From Nitrosomonadales bacterium (GTDB taxonomy: Bacteria > Pseudomonadota > Gammaproteobacteria > Burkholderiales > Gallionellaceae), in the NCBI GenBank assembly GCA_016199835.1, contig JACQFX010000067.1:40815-104814 (forward strand): a stretch of 64,000 nt of DNA. Reading direction: 5' to 3'. Both the position numbers and the translations under genes were made by a program. Within the stretch, counting starts at the first letter, position 1, and every line of letters starts with the position of its first letter. Of this stretch, positions 31,091 to 44,584 are shown one piece after another. The notes under the pieces were generated by a model, which saw nothing but the letters and a program-made list of their open reading frames with translations, was not told where the DNA came from and made no database searches.

Positions 31091-31707
31091 GTTTGGCCCA
31101 AGAACTGGACGAAGGCATCGCGCAATTAGGCCTTGCAGTTACCTCAGAAACTCGGCAAAAACTGCTTGGTTATTTGGCCTTGTTGCAAAAATGGAACAAG
31201 GTTTATAACCTGACGGCAATTCGTAATGCCGAACAAATGGTAAGCCATCACTTACTTGATAGCCTTTCCATATTGCCACATTTGTGGCCTGGACGCTGGC
31301 TGGATGTGGGATGTGGAGCGGGCTTACCTGGAGTAGTACTGGCACTCATGCAGCCGGAATGGAGCTTTACGTTGCTGGATAGCAACAGCAAAAAAACCGG
31401 TTTTGTATGGCAGGCTGTAATTGAGTTGGGGTTGCGCAATGTAAGCGTTTGTTGCGCACGAGTGGAAAGCTGGCAGCCGGAGGAGAGATTCGATGGCATC
31501 CTTTCCCGTGCCTTTGCCGAAACTGCGCAATTCACAACGTTAACACGTCGCCTGCTTACACCTAATGGACGCTGGGCTGCCATGAAGGGGATACCTGAAC
31601 AGGAGTTGGGACGGTTGCCTGCAGATGTTGAGGTGGAAAAGATAGTTCCATTGCAAGTGCCAGGACTGGAAGCAGCGCGCTGCCTGGTTATATTGAAAGC
31701 GATTTGA
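31087..31707 (+). CDS. rsmG: 16S rRNA (guanine-527-N7)-methyltransferase
   Basis: The 206-residue GidB-type methyltransferase modifies G527 of 16S rRNA. It has the SAM motif [15 protein letters not shown] (from about residue 75) and the preceding [11 protein letters not shown]. The ATG at 31087 overlaps the mnmG stop in an ATGA arrangement, the typical mnmG-rsmG coupling. parA follows three bases after its stop. Confidence 0.96.
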   Translation: MSLAQELDEGIAQLGLAVTSETRQKLLGYLALLQKWNKVYNLTAIRNAEQMVSHHLLDSLSILPHLWPGRWLDVGCGAGLPGVVLALMQPEWSFTLLDSNSKKTGFVWQAVIELGLRNVSVCCARVESWQPEERFDGILSRAFAETAQFTTLTRRLLTPNGRWAAMKGIPEQELGRLPADVEVEKIVPLQVPGLEAARCLVILKAI

Positions 31708-31709
31708 AC

Positions 31710-32477
31710 ATGGCGAAAATACTGGCGATCACCAATCAAAAAGGCGGGGTGGGGAAAACCACCACCACAGTTAATCTGGCCGCCAGCTTGGCGGCTATGA
31801 AAAAGAGGGTGTTGCTGGTGGATCTTGACCCTCAGGGAAATGGCACCATGGGTAGCGGAATAGAAAAGCGTGATCTGACGGCCACGGTCTATCACCTGTT
31901 GCTGGGAAGCAAAACCTTGCCGGAAGTCCGCCAGCATTCAGTGGTGGGGAAATACGATGTGTTACCTGCCAACCGTGAATTGGCGGGTGCCGAAATCGAA
32001 ATGGTGGATTTGCAGCAGCGCGAAACCCGGCTCAGGGATGCTTTGCAAACGGTGATGGAAGAATACGATTATATTCTGATAGATTGCCCACCTGCGCTGA
32101 ACCTGCTCACATTGAATGGCCTGTGTGCAGCCCGTTCCGTGATGATACCGATGCAATGCGAATACTACGCACTGGAAGGCTTGAGCGATCTGGTGAATAC
32201 GATACGTAAAGTGCGCGCCCACCTCAATCCCCATCTGGAAATTGAGGGTTTGCTGCGCACAATGTTTGATCCCCGTAACGCCCTGGCACAGCAGGTATCA
32301 GAACAGTTGCAACAGCATTTTGGCGAGAAAGTTTATCGCACTGTAGTTCCGCGCAATGTGCGGCTGGCGGAGGCACCCAGTTATGGTTTGCCCGTGCTGT
32401 ACCACGACAAGGCATCCAAGGGTTCACAAGCCTATTTGGCGTTGGCTGGCGAATTACTCAACAACTCGGCTCAATAA
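31710..32477 (+). CDS. parA: Chromosome partitioning ATPase ParA
   Basis: The 255-residue Walker-type ATPase (Soj) moves ParB-parS complexes to segregate origins. Its deviant Walker A is KGGVGKTT at residues 11-18, and DLDPQGNGTMGS and IDCPPALN complete the nucleotide site. I chose the ATG at 31710; an in-frame TTG lies two codons earlier. The gene is followed by parB after 13 bases and sits among mnmG, rsmG and atp genes, as in most proteobacteria. Confidence 0.97.
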   Translation: MAKILAITNQKGGVGKTTTTVNLAASLAAMKKRVLLVDLDPQGNGTMGSGIEKRDLTATVYHLLLGSKTLPEVRQHSVVGKYDVLPANRELAGAEIEMVDLQQRETRLRDALQTVMEEYDYILIDCPPALNLLTLNGLCAARSVMIPMQCEYYALEGLSDLVNTIRKVRAHLNPHLEIEGLLRTMFDPRNALAQQVSEQLQQHFGEKVYRTVVPRNVRLAEAPSYGLPVLYHDKASKGSQAYLALAGELLNNSAQ

Positions 32478-32490
32478 ATGAGGAAATGAA

Positions 32491-33348
32491 ATGGTAAAAG
32501 CAAACAAGGGATTGGGGCGAGGTCTGGATGCATTGCTGTCGGGTAATGCCAAGGAAACAGACGATGTATTACGAGAGCTGAAAGTTGGACAGCTCAAGCC
32601 AGGCAAATATCAGCCACGCACTCATATGGACGAAGTGTCGCTCAATGAGTTGGCTGCTTCAATCAAGGAGCAAGGTGTAATTCAGCCCATCCTGGCGCGC
32701 ATGCTGTCGGATGATAGTTACGAAATCATTGCCGGAGAACGTCGTTGGCGAGCTGCACAACTTGCAGGGTTGAACCAAGTGCCGGTGCTGGTGCGAAAAG
32801 TAGCGGACAACGCTGCTCTGGCTATGGCGCTTATAGAAAACATTCAGCGCGAAAACTTGAATCCTCTTGAAGAGGCTGCCGGTATTCAACGATTAATTCA
32901 TGAATTCAAAATGACGCACCAATCTGCGGCCGATGCGGTGGGGCGTTCACGTAGTGCGGCAAGCAATTTGCTGCGCCTGCTCAAGCTGCCGCAACCAGTA
33001 CAATCCATGTTAATGGATGGCCGACTGGACATGGGGCATGCGCGTGCACTGCTATCGCTGGATGGCGCACATCAAATTACGGCGGCCAACAAAATTGCAA
33101 CCGCCGGGCTGTCGGTGCGCGAAGCGGAAAAACTAGCGCAAGATTGGCTGAGCCCCGCGCCAAAACACCAGAAACCACACCTAAGCCGTGATGCAGCCAG
33201 ATTGCAGGAAAAATTAGCGGACCATCTCGGAACCAAAGTAACGATACAGCATAAGGCAAAAAACGCGGGCAAACTGGTAATCGAATATACATCATTGGAT
33301 CAGCTAGACGGCATACTTGCAAAGATGGGTGTCAGTAAGGATAGTTGA
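32491..33348 (+). CDS. parB: Centromere-binding CTPase ParB
   Basis: The 285-residue protein binds parS. It begins with KGLGRGLDALL, the short ParA-stimulating peptide region. It carries the CTP-binding motif GERRWR (82-87) and the ENIQRENLNPLEEA segment, then a helix-turn-helix (SAADAVGRSRSAASNLLRL) and a C-terminal dimer domain. Two perfect parS palindromes at 22576 and 29089 are its targets. Confidence 0.97.
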   Translation: MVKANKGLGRGLDALLSGNAKETDDVLRELKVGQLKPGKYQPRTHMDEVSLNELAASIKEQGVIQPILARMLSDDSYEIIAGERRWRAAQLAGLNQVPVLVRKVADNAALAMALIENIQRENLNPLEEAAGIQRLIHEFKMTHQSAADAVGRSRSAASNLLRLLKLPQPVQSMLMDGRLDMGHARALLSLDGAHQITAANKIATAGLSVREAEKLAQDWLSPAPKHQKPHLSRDAARLQEKLADHLGTKVTIQHKAKNAGKLVIEYTSLDQLDGILAKMGVSKDS

Positions 33349-33354
33349 CTATGT

Positions 33355-33383
33355 TTGACAGTCTTTCAATATATTGTTACGAT
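33355..33383 (+). promoter_or_regulatory. Sigma-70 promoter for the atp operon
   Basis: TTGACA (33355-33360), a 17-base spacer and TACGAT (33378-33383) lie immediately after the parB stop and about 25 bases before the AtpI start codon. The -35 is consensus and the -10 matches four of six positions. This is the natural promoter for atpIBEFHAGDC. Confidence 0.7.
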
Positions 33384-33407
33384 TCAGGGCTGAGTTGAGC
33401 GGTCATC

Positions 33408-34900
<1,493 letters not shown>

Positions 34901-34942
34901 TCGGGGCACAAGCCCTCAACAAAAACGGATTGAGGTTTTTGC

Positions 34943-35413
34943 ATGAACATTAATGCGACCCTGCTGGGCCAGACGATCATGTTCGCCATGTTCGTATGGT
35001 TCTGCATGAAATTTGTGTGGCCGCCCATTATCGCGGCACTGGAAGCGCGCAAGAAACAGATCGCCGATGGTCTGGCTGCTGCCGAACGCGGCAAGCATGA
35101 CTTGGAGTTGGCTGCCAAGCGTTCTGCCGAAGTTCTGCGCGAAGCCAAGGAAAAGGCTGCCGAGATCATTTCTGCAGGCGACAAGCGCGCCAGCGAAATC
35201 GTCGAAGAAGCCAAAGCCAAGGCTGAGGTGGAAGCAAGCAATATACTGGCTCGTGCCAATTCGGAGATAGAGCAGGAAGTATTCCGCGCCCGGGAGCAAT
35301 TGCGCACCCAGGTTTCCTCCGTTGCATTGGCGGGCGCAGGCAAGATACTGAGCCGCGAGATTGATGCCAAGGCACATAATGACCTGCTCGAGAAGCTGGT
35401 AGCGGAAATCTGA
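34943..35413 (+). CDS. atpF: ATP synthase Fo subunit b
   Basis: The 156-residue stator subunit has an N-terminal membrane helix ([20 protein letters not shown]) followed by a long charged helix typical of subunit b. It starts [10 protein letters not shown], the proteobacterial form. It precedes atpH by five bases. Confidence 0.97.
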   Translation: MNINATLLGQTIMFAMFVWFCMKFVWPPIIAALEARKKQIADGLAAAERGKHDLELAAKRSAEVLREAKEKAAEIISAGDKRASEIVEEAKAKAEVEASNILARANSEIEQEVFRAREQLRTQVSSVALAGAGKILSREIDAKAHNDLLEKLVAEI

Positions 35414-35418
35414 TCGCC

Positions 35419-35952
35419 ATGGCCGAAGCTATTACTATTGCCCGTCCTTACGCCCAAGCCGCTTTCGACCAAGCGTGTAAGCTTGGCGACCTGAAAGGTT
35501 GGTCGGAGATGCTGCAAACGGCCGCAGAAGCCGTGCTCAACCCGGAAGTTCACGCGGCCATCACCAGCCCGCGCGTGATTCACAGCCAGCTCGAGAATTT
35601 GATGTTGGCATTGTGCGGGAACAAGCTTGGCATCCCCGGACAAAACTTCATCAAGCTGTTGGTCGAGAGCCAGCGTCTGGGCGTGTTGCCGGAAATCGCC
35701 GCAGCATTCGAAGTGATGCGTGCCGAAGCGGAGAAAAGCGTAGATGTCGTGGTGACATCCGCCTTCGATCTGAGCGAAGCGCAAAAACAAAAGATCGCCG
35801 CAGCGATGAAAATACGTATGGGCCGGGAAATCAGGCTCAGTTGCGAAACGAACCAAGAGCTTCTGGGCGGCATAGTCATCCGTGCCGGAGACAAAGTAAT
35901 AGACGGTTCCGCGCGCACCAAACTTTCCGAGCTGGCAAACGCGCTGGCTTGA
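35419..35952 (+). CDS. atpH: ATP synthase F1 subunit delta
   Basis: The 177-residue subunit links the b dimer to the top of F1. It starts with the family motif ITIARPYAQAAFD, and the C-terminal GGIVIRAGDKVIDGSARTKL is the delta signature. Position between atpF and atpA confirms it. Confidence 0.97.
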   Translation: MAEAITIARPYAQAAFDQACKLGDLKGWSEMLQTAAEAVLNPEVHAAITSPRVIHSQLENLMLALCGNKLGIPGQNFIKLLVESQRLGVLPEIAAAFEVMRAEAEKSVDVVVTSAFDLSEAQKQKIAAAMKIRMGREIRLSCETNQELLGGIVIRAGDKVIDGSARTKLSELANALA

Positions 35953-35982
35953 TGACAGATTTATCGAAATGAGGAAAAGCAG

Positions 35983-37524
35983 ATGAAGCTCAACCCTTCT
36001 GAAATTAGTGATTTGATCCGCAGCCGCATTGAAAACTTCGAGGCGCTGACGCAAGCTCGTACTGAAGGTACGGTGGTCAGCGTAACCGATGGTATCGTGC
36101 GTGTTCACGGTTTGTCCGACGTGATGCAGGGTGAAATGCTGGAGTTTCCCGGCAACACATTTGGCCTTGCGCTGAACCTGGAACGTGATTCCGTGGGTGC
36201 CGTGGTGCTGGGCGAATACGAACACATCACCGAAGGCGATACGGTCAAGTGTACCGGTCGCATTCTGGAAGTGCCAGTCGGTCCCGAATTGCGCGGTCGC
36301 GTGGTAAATGCCTTGGGCCAACCCATAGATGGCAAGGGTCCGATCAACGCCAAGATGACCGACAAGGTCGAGAAGGTGGCGCCAGGCGTGATCGCACGTA
36401 AATCTGTTGACCAACCCGTGCAAACCGGTCTGAAATCGATCGACTCTATGGTGCCTATCGGTCGTGGCCAGCGCGAGCTGATTATCGGCGATCGCCAGAC
36501 CGGCAAGACTGCCGTTGCGGTGGACACTATCATTAACCAGAAAGGTCAGAACATGACCTGTATCTATGTTGCGATTGGCCAGAAAGCTTCGACCATCGCC
36601 AACGTAGTGCGCAAGCTGGAAGAGCACGGTGCGATGGGCTACACCATCGTGGTTGCCGCCACCGCGTCCGACTCCGCAGCGATGCAATTCCTGGCGCCAT
36701 ATGCCGGTTGCACCATGGGTGAATATTTCCGTGATCGCGGCGAAGATGCACTGATTGTGTATGACGATCTGACTAAACAAGCTTGGGCGTATCGCCAGAT
36801 TTCCCTGTTGCTGCGCCGCCCGCCGGGTCGCGAAGCCTATCCCGGCGACGTGTTCTATCTGCACTCCCGTCTGCTGGAGCGTGCCGCGCGCGTAAATGCC
36901 GAGTATGTCGAAGCCTTCACCAAAGGTGAAGTCAAAGGCAAGACTGGCTCGCTCACCGCATTGCCCATCATCGAAACTGCTGCTGGCGACGTATCCGCCT
37001 TCGTGCCGACCAACGTGATCTCGATCACCGACGGCCAGATCTTCCTGGAAACCGACTTGTTCAATTCCGGTATTCGTCCTGCTATCAACGCCGGTATTTC
37101 GGTATCGCGTGTGGGCGGTGCAGCGCAGACCAAAGTCATCAAGAAGCTGGGCGGCGGCGTTCGTCTGGCGCTGGCGCAATATCGTGAACTGGCTGCGTTT
37201 GCACAGTTCGCATCCGACCTGGATGAGGCGACCCGTAAGCAACTGGAGCGTGGCCGTCTGGTGACCGAGCTGATGAAACAATTGCAATACTCGCCTATGT
37301 CTGTAGCCGAGATGGCTGTGACTTTGTTTACGGTCAACAAAGGTTTCTTCGACGATGTGGAAGTGAAAAAAGCATTGGCTTTCGAATCGGCCTTGCTCGC
37401 TTTCCTCAAGTCTAAGCATGCAACCATCATGGATGCCATCCAGTCCAGCAAGGACTTGTCTGGCGACAATGAAAAGGCGCTGACCGCAGCGGTCGAGGAA
37501 TTCAAATCCACGGGCGTTTACTAA
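35983..37524 (+). CDS. atpA: ATP synthase F1 subunit alpha
   Basis: The 513-residue non-catalytic nucleotide-binding subunit has the P-loop GDRQTGKT at residues 169-176. It also carries the signature [17 protein letters not shown], which contains the arginine finger. An AGGAAAAGC ribosome-binding region precedes the ATG. A very long open frame on the opposite strand across this operon is a composition artefact. Confidence 0.98.
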   Translation: MKLNPSEISDLIRSRIENFEALTQARTEGTVVSVTDGIVRVHGLSDVMQGEMLEFPGNTFGLALNLERDSVGAVVLGEYEHITEGDTVKCTGRILEVPVGPELRGRVVNALGQPIDGKGPINAKMTDKVEKVAPGVIARKSVDQPVQTGLKSIDSMVPIGRGQRELIIGDRQTGKTAVAVDTIINQKGQNMTCIYVAIGQKASTIANVVRKLEEHGAMGYTIVVAATASDSAAMQFLAPYAGCTMGEYFRDRGEDALIVYDDLTKQAWAYRQISLLLRRPPGREAYPGDVFYLHSRLLERAARVNAEYVEAFTKGEVKGKTGSLTALPIIETAAGDVSAFVPTNVISITDGQIFLETDLFNSGIRPAINAGISVSRVGGAAQTKVIKKLGGGVRLALAQYRELAAFAQFASDLDEATRKQLERGRLVTELMKQLQYSPMSVAEMAVTLFTVNKGFFDDVEVKKALAFESALLAFLKSKHATIMDAIQSSKDLSGDNEKALTAAVEEFKSTGVY

Positions 37525-37537
37525 GCCGGAGTAAGCT

Positions 37538-38404
37538 ATGGCAGGCAGTAAAGAAATACGCGCCAAGATCAAGAGCGTAGAAAATACGCGCAAGATTACA
37601 CGCGCCATGGAAATGGTAGCCGCATCCAAAATGCGCAAGGCGCAAGAACGGATGCGCGCAGCACGCCCCTATGCGGAAAAAATCCGTCAGGTATGCAGCC
37701 ATCTGGCGCATGCACATCCGGAATACAAGCACCCATTCCTGGTCAAGCGCGATGCGATCAAAAACGTCGGCATGATCGTCATCACTTCTGATAAAGGGCT
37801 GTGTGGGGGTCTGAACACCAACGTCCTGCGCTTGGTGGTGAACCGCATGAAGGAATGGGAAGGCGAAGGCAAGGGTATCAGCGTGTGCCCGATCGGTAAC
37901 AAGGGTTACGGTTTCATGTCGCGCGTCGGGGCCGAGGTGAAATCGCACTTGACCGGATTGGGTGATACCCCGCATGTCGAAAAACTGATAGGCGCGGTCA
38001 AGGTCATGCTGGATGCTTATGTCGCTGGCGAAGTAGATGCGATCTATATTGGCTATAACCGTTTCATCAATACCATGAAACAGGAAGTCACCGTGGAACA
38101 ACTGTTGCCGCTCTCCGGAGAAAGCCTGGAACCAGTTAGCGGCGCCACTTGGGATTACATCTACGAACCGGATGCCAAGGAAGTCGTGGACGAGTTGCTG
38201 GTACGCTACATAGAGTCGCTGGTCTATAACGCCGTAACCGAAAATATGGCTTCGGAACAGAGCGCGCGCATGGTGGCGATGAAAGCGGCTTCCGACAACG
38301 CGAAGAGCGTCATCGGCGAACTCAAACTGGTTTACAACAAGGCGCGTCAGGCCGCGATCACGAAGGAAATTTCGGAGATCGTAGGCGGAGCGGCGGCAGT
38401 TTAA
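37538..38404 (+). CDS. atpG: ATP synthase F1 subunit gamma
   Basis: The 288-residue central shaft subunit begins [20 protein letters not shown] and ends with the gamma signature [15 protein letters not shown] and an [12 protein letters not shown] tail. It follows atpA by 13 bases. It is separated from atpD by an unusually long 98-base spacer that contains a palindromic repeat remnant. Confidence 0.98.
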   Translation: MAGSKEIRAKIKSVENTRKITRAMEMVAASKMRKAQERMRAARPYAEKIRQVCSHLAHAHPEYKHPFLVKRDAIKNVGMIVITSDKGLCGGLNTNVLRLVVNRMKEWEGEGKGISVCPIGNKGYGFMSRVGAEVKSHLTGLGDTPHVEKLIGAVKVMLDAYVAGEVDAIYIGYNRFINTMKQEVTVEQLLPLSGESLEPVSGATWDYIYEPDAKEVVDELLVRYIESLVYNAVTENMASEQSARMVAMKAASDNAKSVIGELKLVYNKARQAAITKEISEIVGGAAAV

Positions 38405-38411
38405 CGTGATA

Positions 38412-38470
38412 CTCGCGTAGCGAGCCTTTGCCCCCCTCGCCCGCTTGCGGGAGAGGGCCGTGGAGAGGGA
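38412..38470. repeat. Hairpin repeat in the atpG-atpD spacer
   Basis: Two adjacent hairpins fill the spacer: CTCGC/GCGAG at 38412-38424 and CCCTC-CCCGC pairing with GCGGG-GAGGG at about 38434-38457. A GGAGAGGG tail follows. The second resembles common intergenic CCCTC-type palindromes and is a weaker relative of the perfect element at 43689-43745. All other intra-operon atp gaps are 42 bases or less. It could change the relative output of the genes before and after it. Confidence 0.6.
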
Positions 38471-38487
38471 ATAAAGAATCAACGTAA

Positions 38488-39903
<1,416 letters not shown>

Positions 39904-39927
39904 GCCAAACGTTAAAGGTATTCAGAC

Positions 39928-40353
39928 ATGGCATTAACCGTACACGTGGACGTGGTAAGCGCCGAGAAGTCATTGTTCTCGGGCTTGGTGGAGGTCGTCA
40001 TCGCTCCTGGCCAGATGGGTGAGCTCGGTATCTATCCGCGCCACGCTCCGCTACTCACGCGCATCAAGCCTGGTTCAGTGCGGCTCAAATTGCCGAATCA
40101 AGAACAGGAAGAACTGATCTATGTGTCCGGCGGCATGCTGGAAGTGCAACCCAATGTCGTTACCATCCTGGCTGATACCGCGATACGCGGCGCCGATCTG
40201 GATGAAGCGCGCGCACTTGAAGTCAAGCGTGCAGCGGAAGAGGCCATGCAGAATCGCGCTTCCGACATGGACTACGCACAGGCCCAGGCTGAGTTGATCG
40301 AAGCGGTGGCGCAATTGCAAGCGATCCAGAAGTTGCGCAAGCCGTCGCATTAA
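39928..40353 (+). CDS. atpC: ATP synthase F1 subunit epsilon
   Basis: The 141-residue subunit has an N-terminal beta sandwich ([15 protein letters not shown], then [19 protein letters not shown]) and a C-terminal helical hairpin. It inhibits ATP hydrolysis and couples rotation. It is the last atp gene and is followed by a clear terminator. Confidence 0.97.
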   Translation: MALTVHVDVVSAEKSLFSGLVEVVIAPGQMGELGIYPRHAPLLTRIKPGSVRLKLPNQEQEELIYVSGGMLEVQPNVVTILADTAIRGADLDEARALEVKRAAEEAMQNRASDMDYAQAQAELIEAVAQLQAIQKLRKPSH

Positions 40354-40371
40354 CATGGCTTGAACCGCGCT

Positions 40372-40397
40372 AAAAAGCAGCTTTGGCTGCTTTTTTA
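40372..40397 (+). terminator. Rho-independent terminator of the atp operon
   Basis: AAAAAGCAGC and GCTGCTTTTT form a 10-bp stem with a four-base loop, ending in a run of six T. It lies 19 bases after the atpC stop. Confidence 0.92.
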
Positions 40398-40464
40398 GTT
40401 TGTGGGTCCAGATGAAGCAGTACATCCGTATAAGCTATAATCCGCCATCTTCAGAAGACCCGCC

Positions 40465-41829
40465 ATGAACTCGCTGAACATCGTCATTCTTGCTGCCGGA
40501 AAAGGCACGCGCATGCATTCTGATAAACCCAAGGTGTTGCATTCCTTGGCAGGTCGCCCATTGTTGCAACATGTGCTGGATGCCGCTGCTGAACTTGCTC
40601 CTGATAATATCTGCGTGGTGTATGGGCATGGTGGGGAAGCTGTGCCGCAGGCGATGGCGCGCTATGAAGCCGCGTTCGTTTTGCAGGAGCCACAGCTCGG
40701 TACTGGACATGCCGTGCAACAAGCGTTGCCACAATTGGCCGACCATAGTTTGACGCTGGTACTATATGGTGATGTACCGCTTATTCAGCCGATTACTTTG
40801 CGGCACCTGTTCAACACGCCGGATGCTTTGAACTTGCTAACCGTCAAACTCGAACATCCAACCGGTTATGGACGTATCGTGTGCGATGAAGCAGGTAATG
40901 TTAAACGTATCGTCGAAGAAAAAGATGCTACACCGGAGCAACGCACCATAGTCGAAGTGAATACCGGCATTATGGCGGTTCCTACGCGTTTGTTGCGCAC
41001 CTGGCTTTCCCGGCTGAGCAACAATAATGCCCAAGGTGAATACTACCTTACCGATGTTGTCGGTATGGCGGTACAGGAAGGCATTCCGGTACACACGGTG
41101 CAGCCGGTACATCAATGGGAAGTCGAAGGCGTCAACAGCAAGATGCAATTGGCTTCGCTGGAGCGCGTCTGGCAACGCACGCATGCACATCAGTTATTGG
41201 AGCAGGGTGTTACATTGGCCGATCCTGAGCGCATAGATGTGCGTGGCAAGCTGATGTGTGGACGCGATGTCGAGATCGATGTCGGCTGCGTGTTCGAGGG
41301 CGAAGTGCATCTGGGCAACAACGTGCGCATAGGGGCTTACAGCGTGATCCGCGACAGCCATATTGCTTCCGGGACACACATTGAGCCCTATAGCCATATC
41401 GCCCAGGCCGAGATCGGAGACAACTGCCGCATCGGGCCTTATGCGCGCATACGCCCTGGAACGAAATTGCACAACGGCGTGCACATCGGCAACTTCGTCG
41501 AAATAAAGAACAGCGAAATTGCGGCGAACAGCAAGGCCAACCACCTGAGCTATATCGGTGATACAACCATGGGCAGCCGCGTCAATATCGGTGCGGGCAC
41601 CATCACCTGCAACTACGATGGCGCGAACAAATTCCGCACCGTCATCGAGGACGATGTATTCATCGGCTCGGACACACAACTGGTCGCACCGGTAAAAATC
41701 GGACGCGGCACGACCATAGGTGCAGGCTCCACCATTACACGCGATACGCCGGAGGGCGAACTGACTTTGTCGCGTTCAAAACAGCTTACGGTTGCGGGAT
41801 GGAAGCGGCCAGTGAAGGAAAAAAAATAG
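40465..41829 (+). CDS. glmU: Bifunctional UDP-GlcNAc pyrophosphorylase / GlcN-1-P acetyltransferase
   Basis: The 454-residue enzyme makes UDP-GlcNAc for peptidoglycan and LPS. The N-terminal uridylyltransferase domain starts [18 protein letters not shown]. The C-terminal half is a left-handed beta helix acetyltransferase with repeated hexapeptides, including [14 protein letters not shown]. It precedes glmS by one base, so the two steps are co-expressed. Confidence 0.97.
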   Translation: MNSLNIVILAAGKGTRMHSDKPKVLHSLAGRPLLQHVLDAAAELAPDNICVVYGHGGEAVPQAMARYEAAFVLQEPQLGTGHAVQQALPQLADHSLTLVLYGDVPLIQPITLRHLFNTPDALNLLTVKLEHPTGYGRIVCDEAGNVKRIVEEKDATPEQRTIVEVNTGIMAVPTRLLRTWLSRLSNNNAQGEYYLTDVVGMAVQEGIPVHTVQPVHQWEVEGVNSKMQLASLERVWQRTHAHQLLEQGVTLADPERIDVRGKLMCGRDVEIDVGCVFEGEVHLGNNVRIGAYSVIRDSHIASGTHIEPYSHIAQAEIGDNCRIGPYARIRPGTKLHNGVHIGNFVEIKNSEIAANSKANHLSYIGDTTMGSRVNIGAGTITCNYDGANKFRTVIEDDVFIGSDTQLVAPVKIGRGTTIGAGSTITRDTPEGELTLSRSKQLTVAGWKRPVKEKK

Positions 41830-41830
41830 C

Positions 41831-43657
41831 ATGTGCGGAATCGTAGGCGCAGTCGCGCAACGCAATGTCGTTCCAGTCTTGTTACAAGGTTTGCTGCGGC
41901 TCGAATATCGCGGTTATGACTCGGCTGGGCTGGTGGTGGTCAATCACAATCAACTGGAGCGCGTGGTAAGCACCGGGCGCGTGGCCGAGCTGTCGGAAAA
42001 GACCATTCATACCAGCGGACATCTCGGCATCGCGCATACGCGCTGGGCCACCCATGGCGTGCCGAGCGAACGCAACGCGCATCCGCATATCAGTAGCGGC
42101 CAGATTGCCGTCGCCCACAATGGCATCATCGAGAACTACGAAGAGCTGCGCACGCGCTTGAGCGCACAGGGCTACACATTCGCTTCCGATACCGACACCG
42201 AGGTTATCGCGCACCTGATTCACAGCCACTACGCGCGCGGCATCAGCTTGCTGGGCGCAACACAGGCCGCTCTTGCCGAGTTAGTCGGCGCTTACGCCAT
42301 TGGCGTAGTGGCGGCGGACAACCCACAGCAATTGATAGGTGCACGCAAAGGCAGCCCACTGCTTTTGGGCGTGGGCGAAATCGAACATTTCATCGCTTCC
42401 GATGCATCGGCCTTGTTGCAGGTCACCAAAAACATGGTGTATCTGGAAGAGGGCGACGTGGTCGAAGTCGGTCTGCACGGCTACCGGATTTTCAATGCAC
42501 AGGGAGAAGCGGCACAGCGCCCGGTGCATGTCAGCGAGTTGACCAACGAGAGCGTGGAACTGGGCGAGTACCGCCACTACATGCAGAAGGAGATCCACGA
42601 ACAGCCGCAGGCTTTGGCCAACACGCTGGAATCCGTGTGCAACAGCCAATCGCTGATCCCGGGCATTTTCGGCGCGGAAGCGGCGGCGACTTTTGCCGAC
42701 ATCGACAGCATTCTCATCCTCGCCTGCGGCACCAGCAACCATGCCGGACAGGTAGCGCGTTACTGGCTGGAAGAGATCGCGGGCATCCCGTGCAATGTCG
42801 AGATCGCCAGCGAATACCGCTACCGCGTGAGCGTGGTCAACCCGAAAACGTTGGTGGTGACCATCTCGCAATCGGGCGAAACTGCCGACACCATGGCCGC
42901 GTTGAACCATGCCAAGTCCATCGGTCACCTGCATACGCTATCCATCTGCAACGTGCCGGAGAGCGCATTGGTGCGCGCTTCAAAGTTGCGCATGCTGACA
43001 CGCGCCGGTCCCGAGATCGGTGTCGCTTCCACCAAAGCCTTCACCACGCAACTGGCCGCGTTGTTCCTGCTCACCCTGATCCTCGCCAAGCAGCGCGGCA
43101 GATTGAGCCAAGAGGCAGAACAGAAACATCTGCATGACCTGCGCCACTTGCCTGCCGCCGCCCAAGCCGTGTTGAATCTGGAGCCGCAGATCGCCGAACT
43201 GGCCAAGCATTTTGCCGACAAACATCACGCCCTGTTCCTGGGGCGCGGCCTGCATTACCCGATCGCGCTCGAAGGCGCGCTCAAGCTCAAGGAAATTTCC
43301 TACATCCACGCCGAAGCCTATCCCGCCGGGGAACTCAAGCACGGCCCGCTGGCGCTGGTGGATCAGGACATGCCGGTCATCGCCGTTGCGCCCAACGATG
43401 CGCTTCTGGAAAAACTCAAATCCAATTTGCAGGAAGTCCGCGCGCGCGGCGGAGAGTTATATGTATTCGCCGATGCCGATACGCGCATCCACTCCAGCGA
43501 CGGCGTACACCGGATGCAAATGCCCGAACACGCGGGATATTTAAGCCCTATTCTGCACACCATCCCGTTGCAACTGTTGGCATATTACGTTGCATTGCAA
43601 AAGGGAACGGATGTGGACAAGCCCCGCAATCTTGCGAAGTCAGTCACGGTTGAGTGA
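41831..43657 (+). CDS. glmS: Glucosamine-6-phosphate synthase (isomerizing)
   Basis: The 608-residue enzyme makes glucosamine-6-phosphate from fructose-6-phosphate and glutamine. The N-terminal class II glutaminase domain begins [10 protein letters not shown], with Cys2 as nucleophile after Met removal. Two SIS sugar-isomerase domains follow ([18 protein letters not shown]) and the end is [11 protein letters not shown]. It is downstream of glmU. The glmS 3' end often hosts attTn7, but no Tn7 is present here. Confidence 0.98.
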   Translation: MCGIVGAVAQRNVVPVLLQGLLRLEYRGYDSAGLVVVNHNQLERVVSTGRVAELSEKTIHTSGHLGIAHTRWATHGVPSERNAHPHISSGQIAVAHNGIIENYEELRTRLSAQGYTFASDTDTEVIAHLIHSHYARGISLLGATQAALAELVGAYAIGVVAADNPQQLIGARKGSPLLLGVGEIEHFIASDASALLQVTKNMVYLEEGDVVEVGLHGYRIFNAQGEAAQRPVHVSELTNESVELGEYRHYMQKEIHEQPQALANTLESVCNSQSLIPGIFGAEAAATFADIDSILILACGTSNHAGQVARYWLEEIAGIPCNVEIASEYRYRVSVVNPKTLVVTISQSGETADTMAALNHAKSIGHLHTLSICNVPESALVRASKLRMLTRAGPEIGVASTKAFTTQLAALFLLTLILAKQRGRLSQEAEQKHLHDLRHLPAAAQAVLNLEPQIAELAKHFADKHHALFLGRGLHYPIALEGALKLKEISYIHAEAYPAGELKHGPLALVDQDMPVIAVAPNDALLEKLKSNLQEVRARGGELYVFADADTRIHSSDGVHRMQMPEHAGYLSPILHTIPLQLLAYYVALQKGTDVDKPRNLAKSVTVE

Positions 43658-43688
43658 CGGTAGCAAAGAGAGTTTCGGAAACCTGCGG

Positions 43689-43745
43689 TTCTACCCCCTC
43701 CCTACCCCTCCCCCTTGCAGGGGGAGGGGTAGGGAGGGGGTAGAA
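43689..43745. repeat. Perfect 57-bp palindrome with 27-bp arms
   Basis: The left arm (43689-43715) starts TTCTACCCCCTCCC and the right arm (43719-43745) is its exact reverse complement, separated only by TGC. One strand is almost pure C/T in the first arm and A/G in the second. It lies 31 bases after the glmS stop and 47 bases before the next gene. It could act as a strong terminator-like structure without a T-run, or extrude as a cruciform. Confidence 0.9.
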
Positions 43746-43792
43746 GCCTTAGAAGCCAATACCACCATCCCCCGAACTTTGGAGACGCTTCA

Positions 43793-44584
43793 ATGGCGGT
43801 CATCGCCGTATTCAATCAAAAAGGTGGGGTGGGCAAGACGACCACCTGCCTCAACATCACCGCCATGCTGGCCATCGCGCGGCGCAGTCCTATTGCGCTG
43901 GATATGGATCCGCAAGGGCACTTGAGCCTGGCCAGCGGTTTGAGAAGTGCGCAGGTAAGGCAAGATGGAATGCTGGCTTTTTTCAAAGATCAGACCCCGT
44001 TGGCCAAACTGTTGCACGACACCCCGAAGGGCTGGCAGATCATTCCGGCCTCGCTCGAACTGTCCAAGGTGGATGCGCTTTATGGCAACGATCCGAAAGT
44101 AGCAACCCTGTTGAGACAAGGTTTACAAGAAGAGTTGGCGCTTACCGGAGGCCCCATCCTGATAGACTGTTGCCCGATGTTGGGTGTGCTCACGCTCAAT
44201 GCTTTGCTGGCTTCGGACCGGGTGTTGATCCCTGTTTCGGCAGATTTCCTTTCCCTGCAAGGCGTGTACCGCCTGGACACCGCGCTCAACGTGCTGGAGC
44301 AGAAATTGCAGCGCACATTCGAGCGGCGCATCGTGGTGACGCGCTTCGATGTGCGGCGCAAGAGTTCGCAGGAAATATACGAAAAACTCAAAGCCCGTTA
44401 CGGCAACTTGGTGTGCAACACGCGCATCCGCGAGAACGTCGCGCTGTCCACCAGTCCCATGCATGGGCAGGATGTGTTCGCCCACGCTCCGAACAGCCTC
44501 GGTGCAGTGGACTACAAGGCACTCACGGGGGAACTGGTTATGAGCGGATTCTTTGAAGAACGGCAAAAGTCGCCAGGCCAATAA
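43793..44584 (+). CDS. ParA-family ATPase without a ParB partner
   Basis: The 263-residue protein begins with deviant Walker [11 protein letters not shown] (residues 8-17) and has [12 protein letters not shown] and [16 protein letters not shown]. It belongs to the MinD/ParA family but is clearly distinct from the ParA at 31710. No parB-like gene is adjacent. Orphan ParA proteins often position other cargo such as plasmids, chemoreceptor arrays or carboxysomes; the cargo here is unknown. Its last 47 bases overlap the 3' end of ubiB on the other strand. Confidence 0.88.
   Translation: MAVIAVFNQKGGVGKTTTCLNITAMLAIARRSPIALDMDPQGHLSLASGLRSAQVRQDGMLAFFKDQTPLAKLLHDTPKGWQIIPASLELSKVDALYGNDPKVATLLRQGLQEELALTGGPILIDCCPMLGVLTLNALLASDRVLIPVSADFLSLQGVYRLDTALNVLEQKLQRTFERRIVVTRFDVRRKSSQEIYEKLKARYGNLVCNTRIRENVALSTSPMHGQDVFAHAPNSLGAVDYKALTGELVMSGFFEERQKSPGQ

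Noticed and set aside
43689..43745. Rho-independent terminator after glmS
   Set aside because: The stem is very strong, but no T-run follows on either strand, so it is better described as a palindromic element.
41831..43792. Tn7 insertion at the glmS attachment site
   Set aside because: The glmS end is followed by a palindrome and an orphan ParA gene; no tns genes or Tn7 end repeats are visible.
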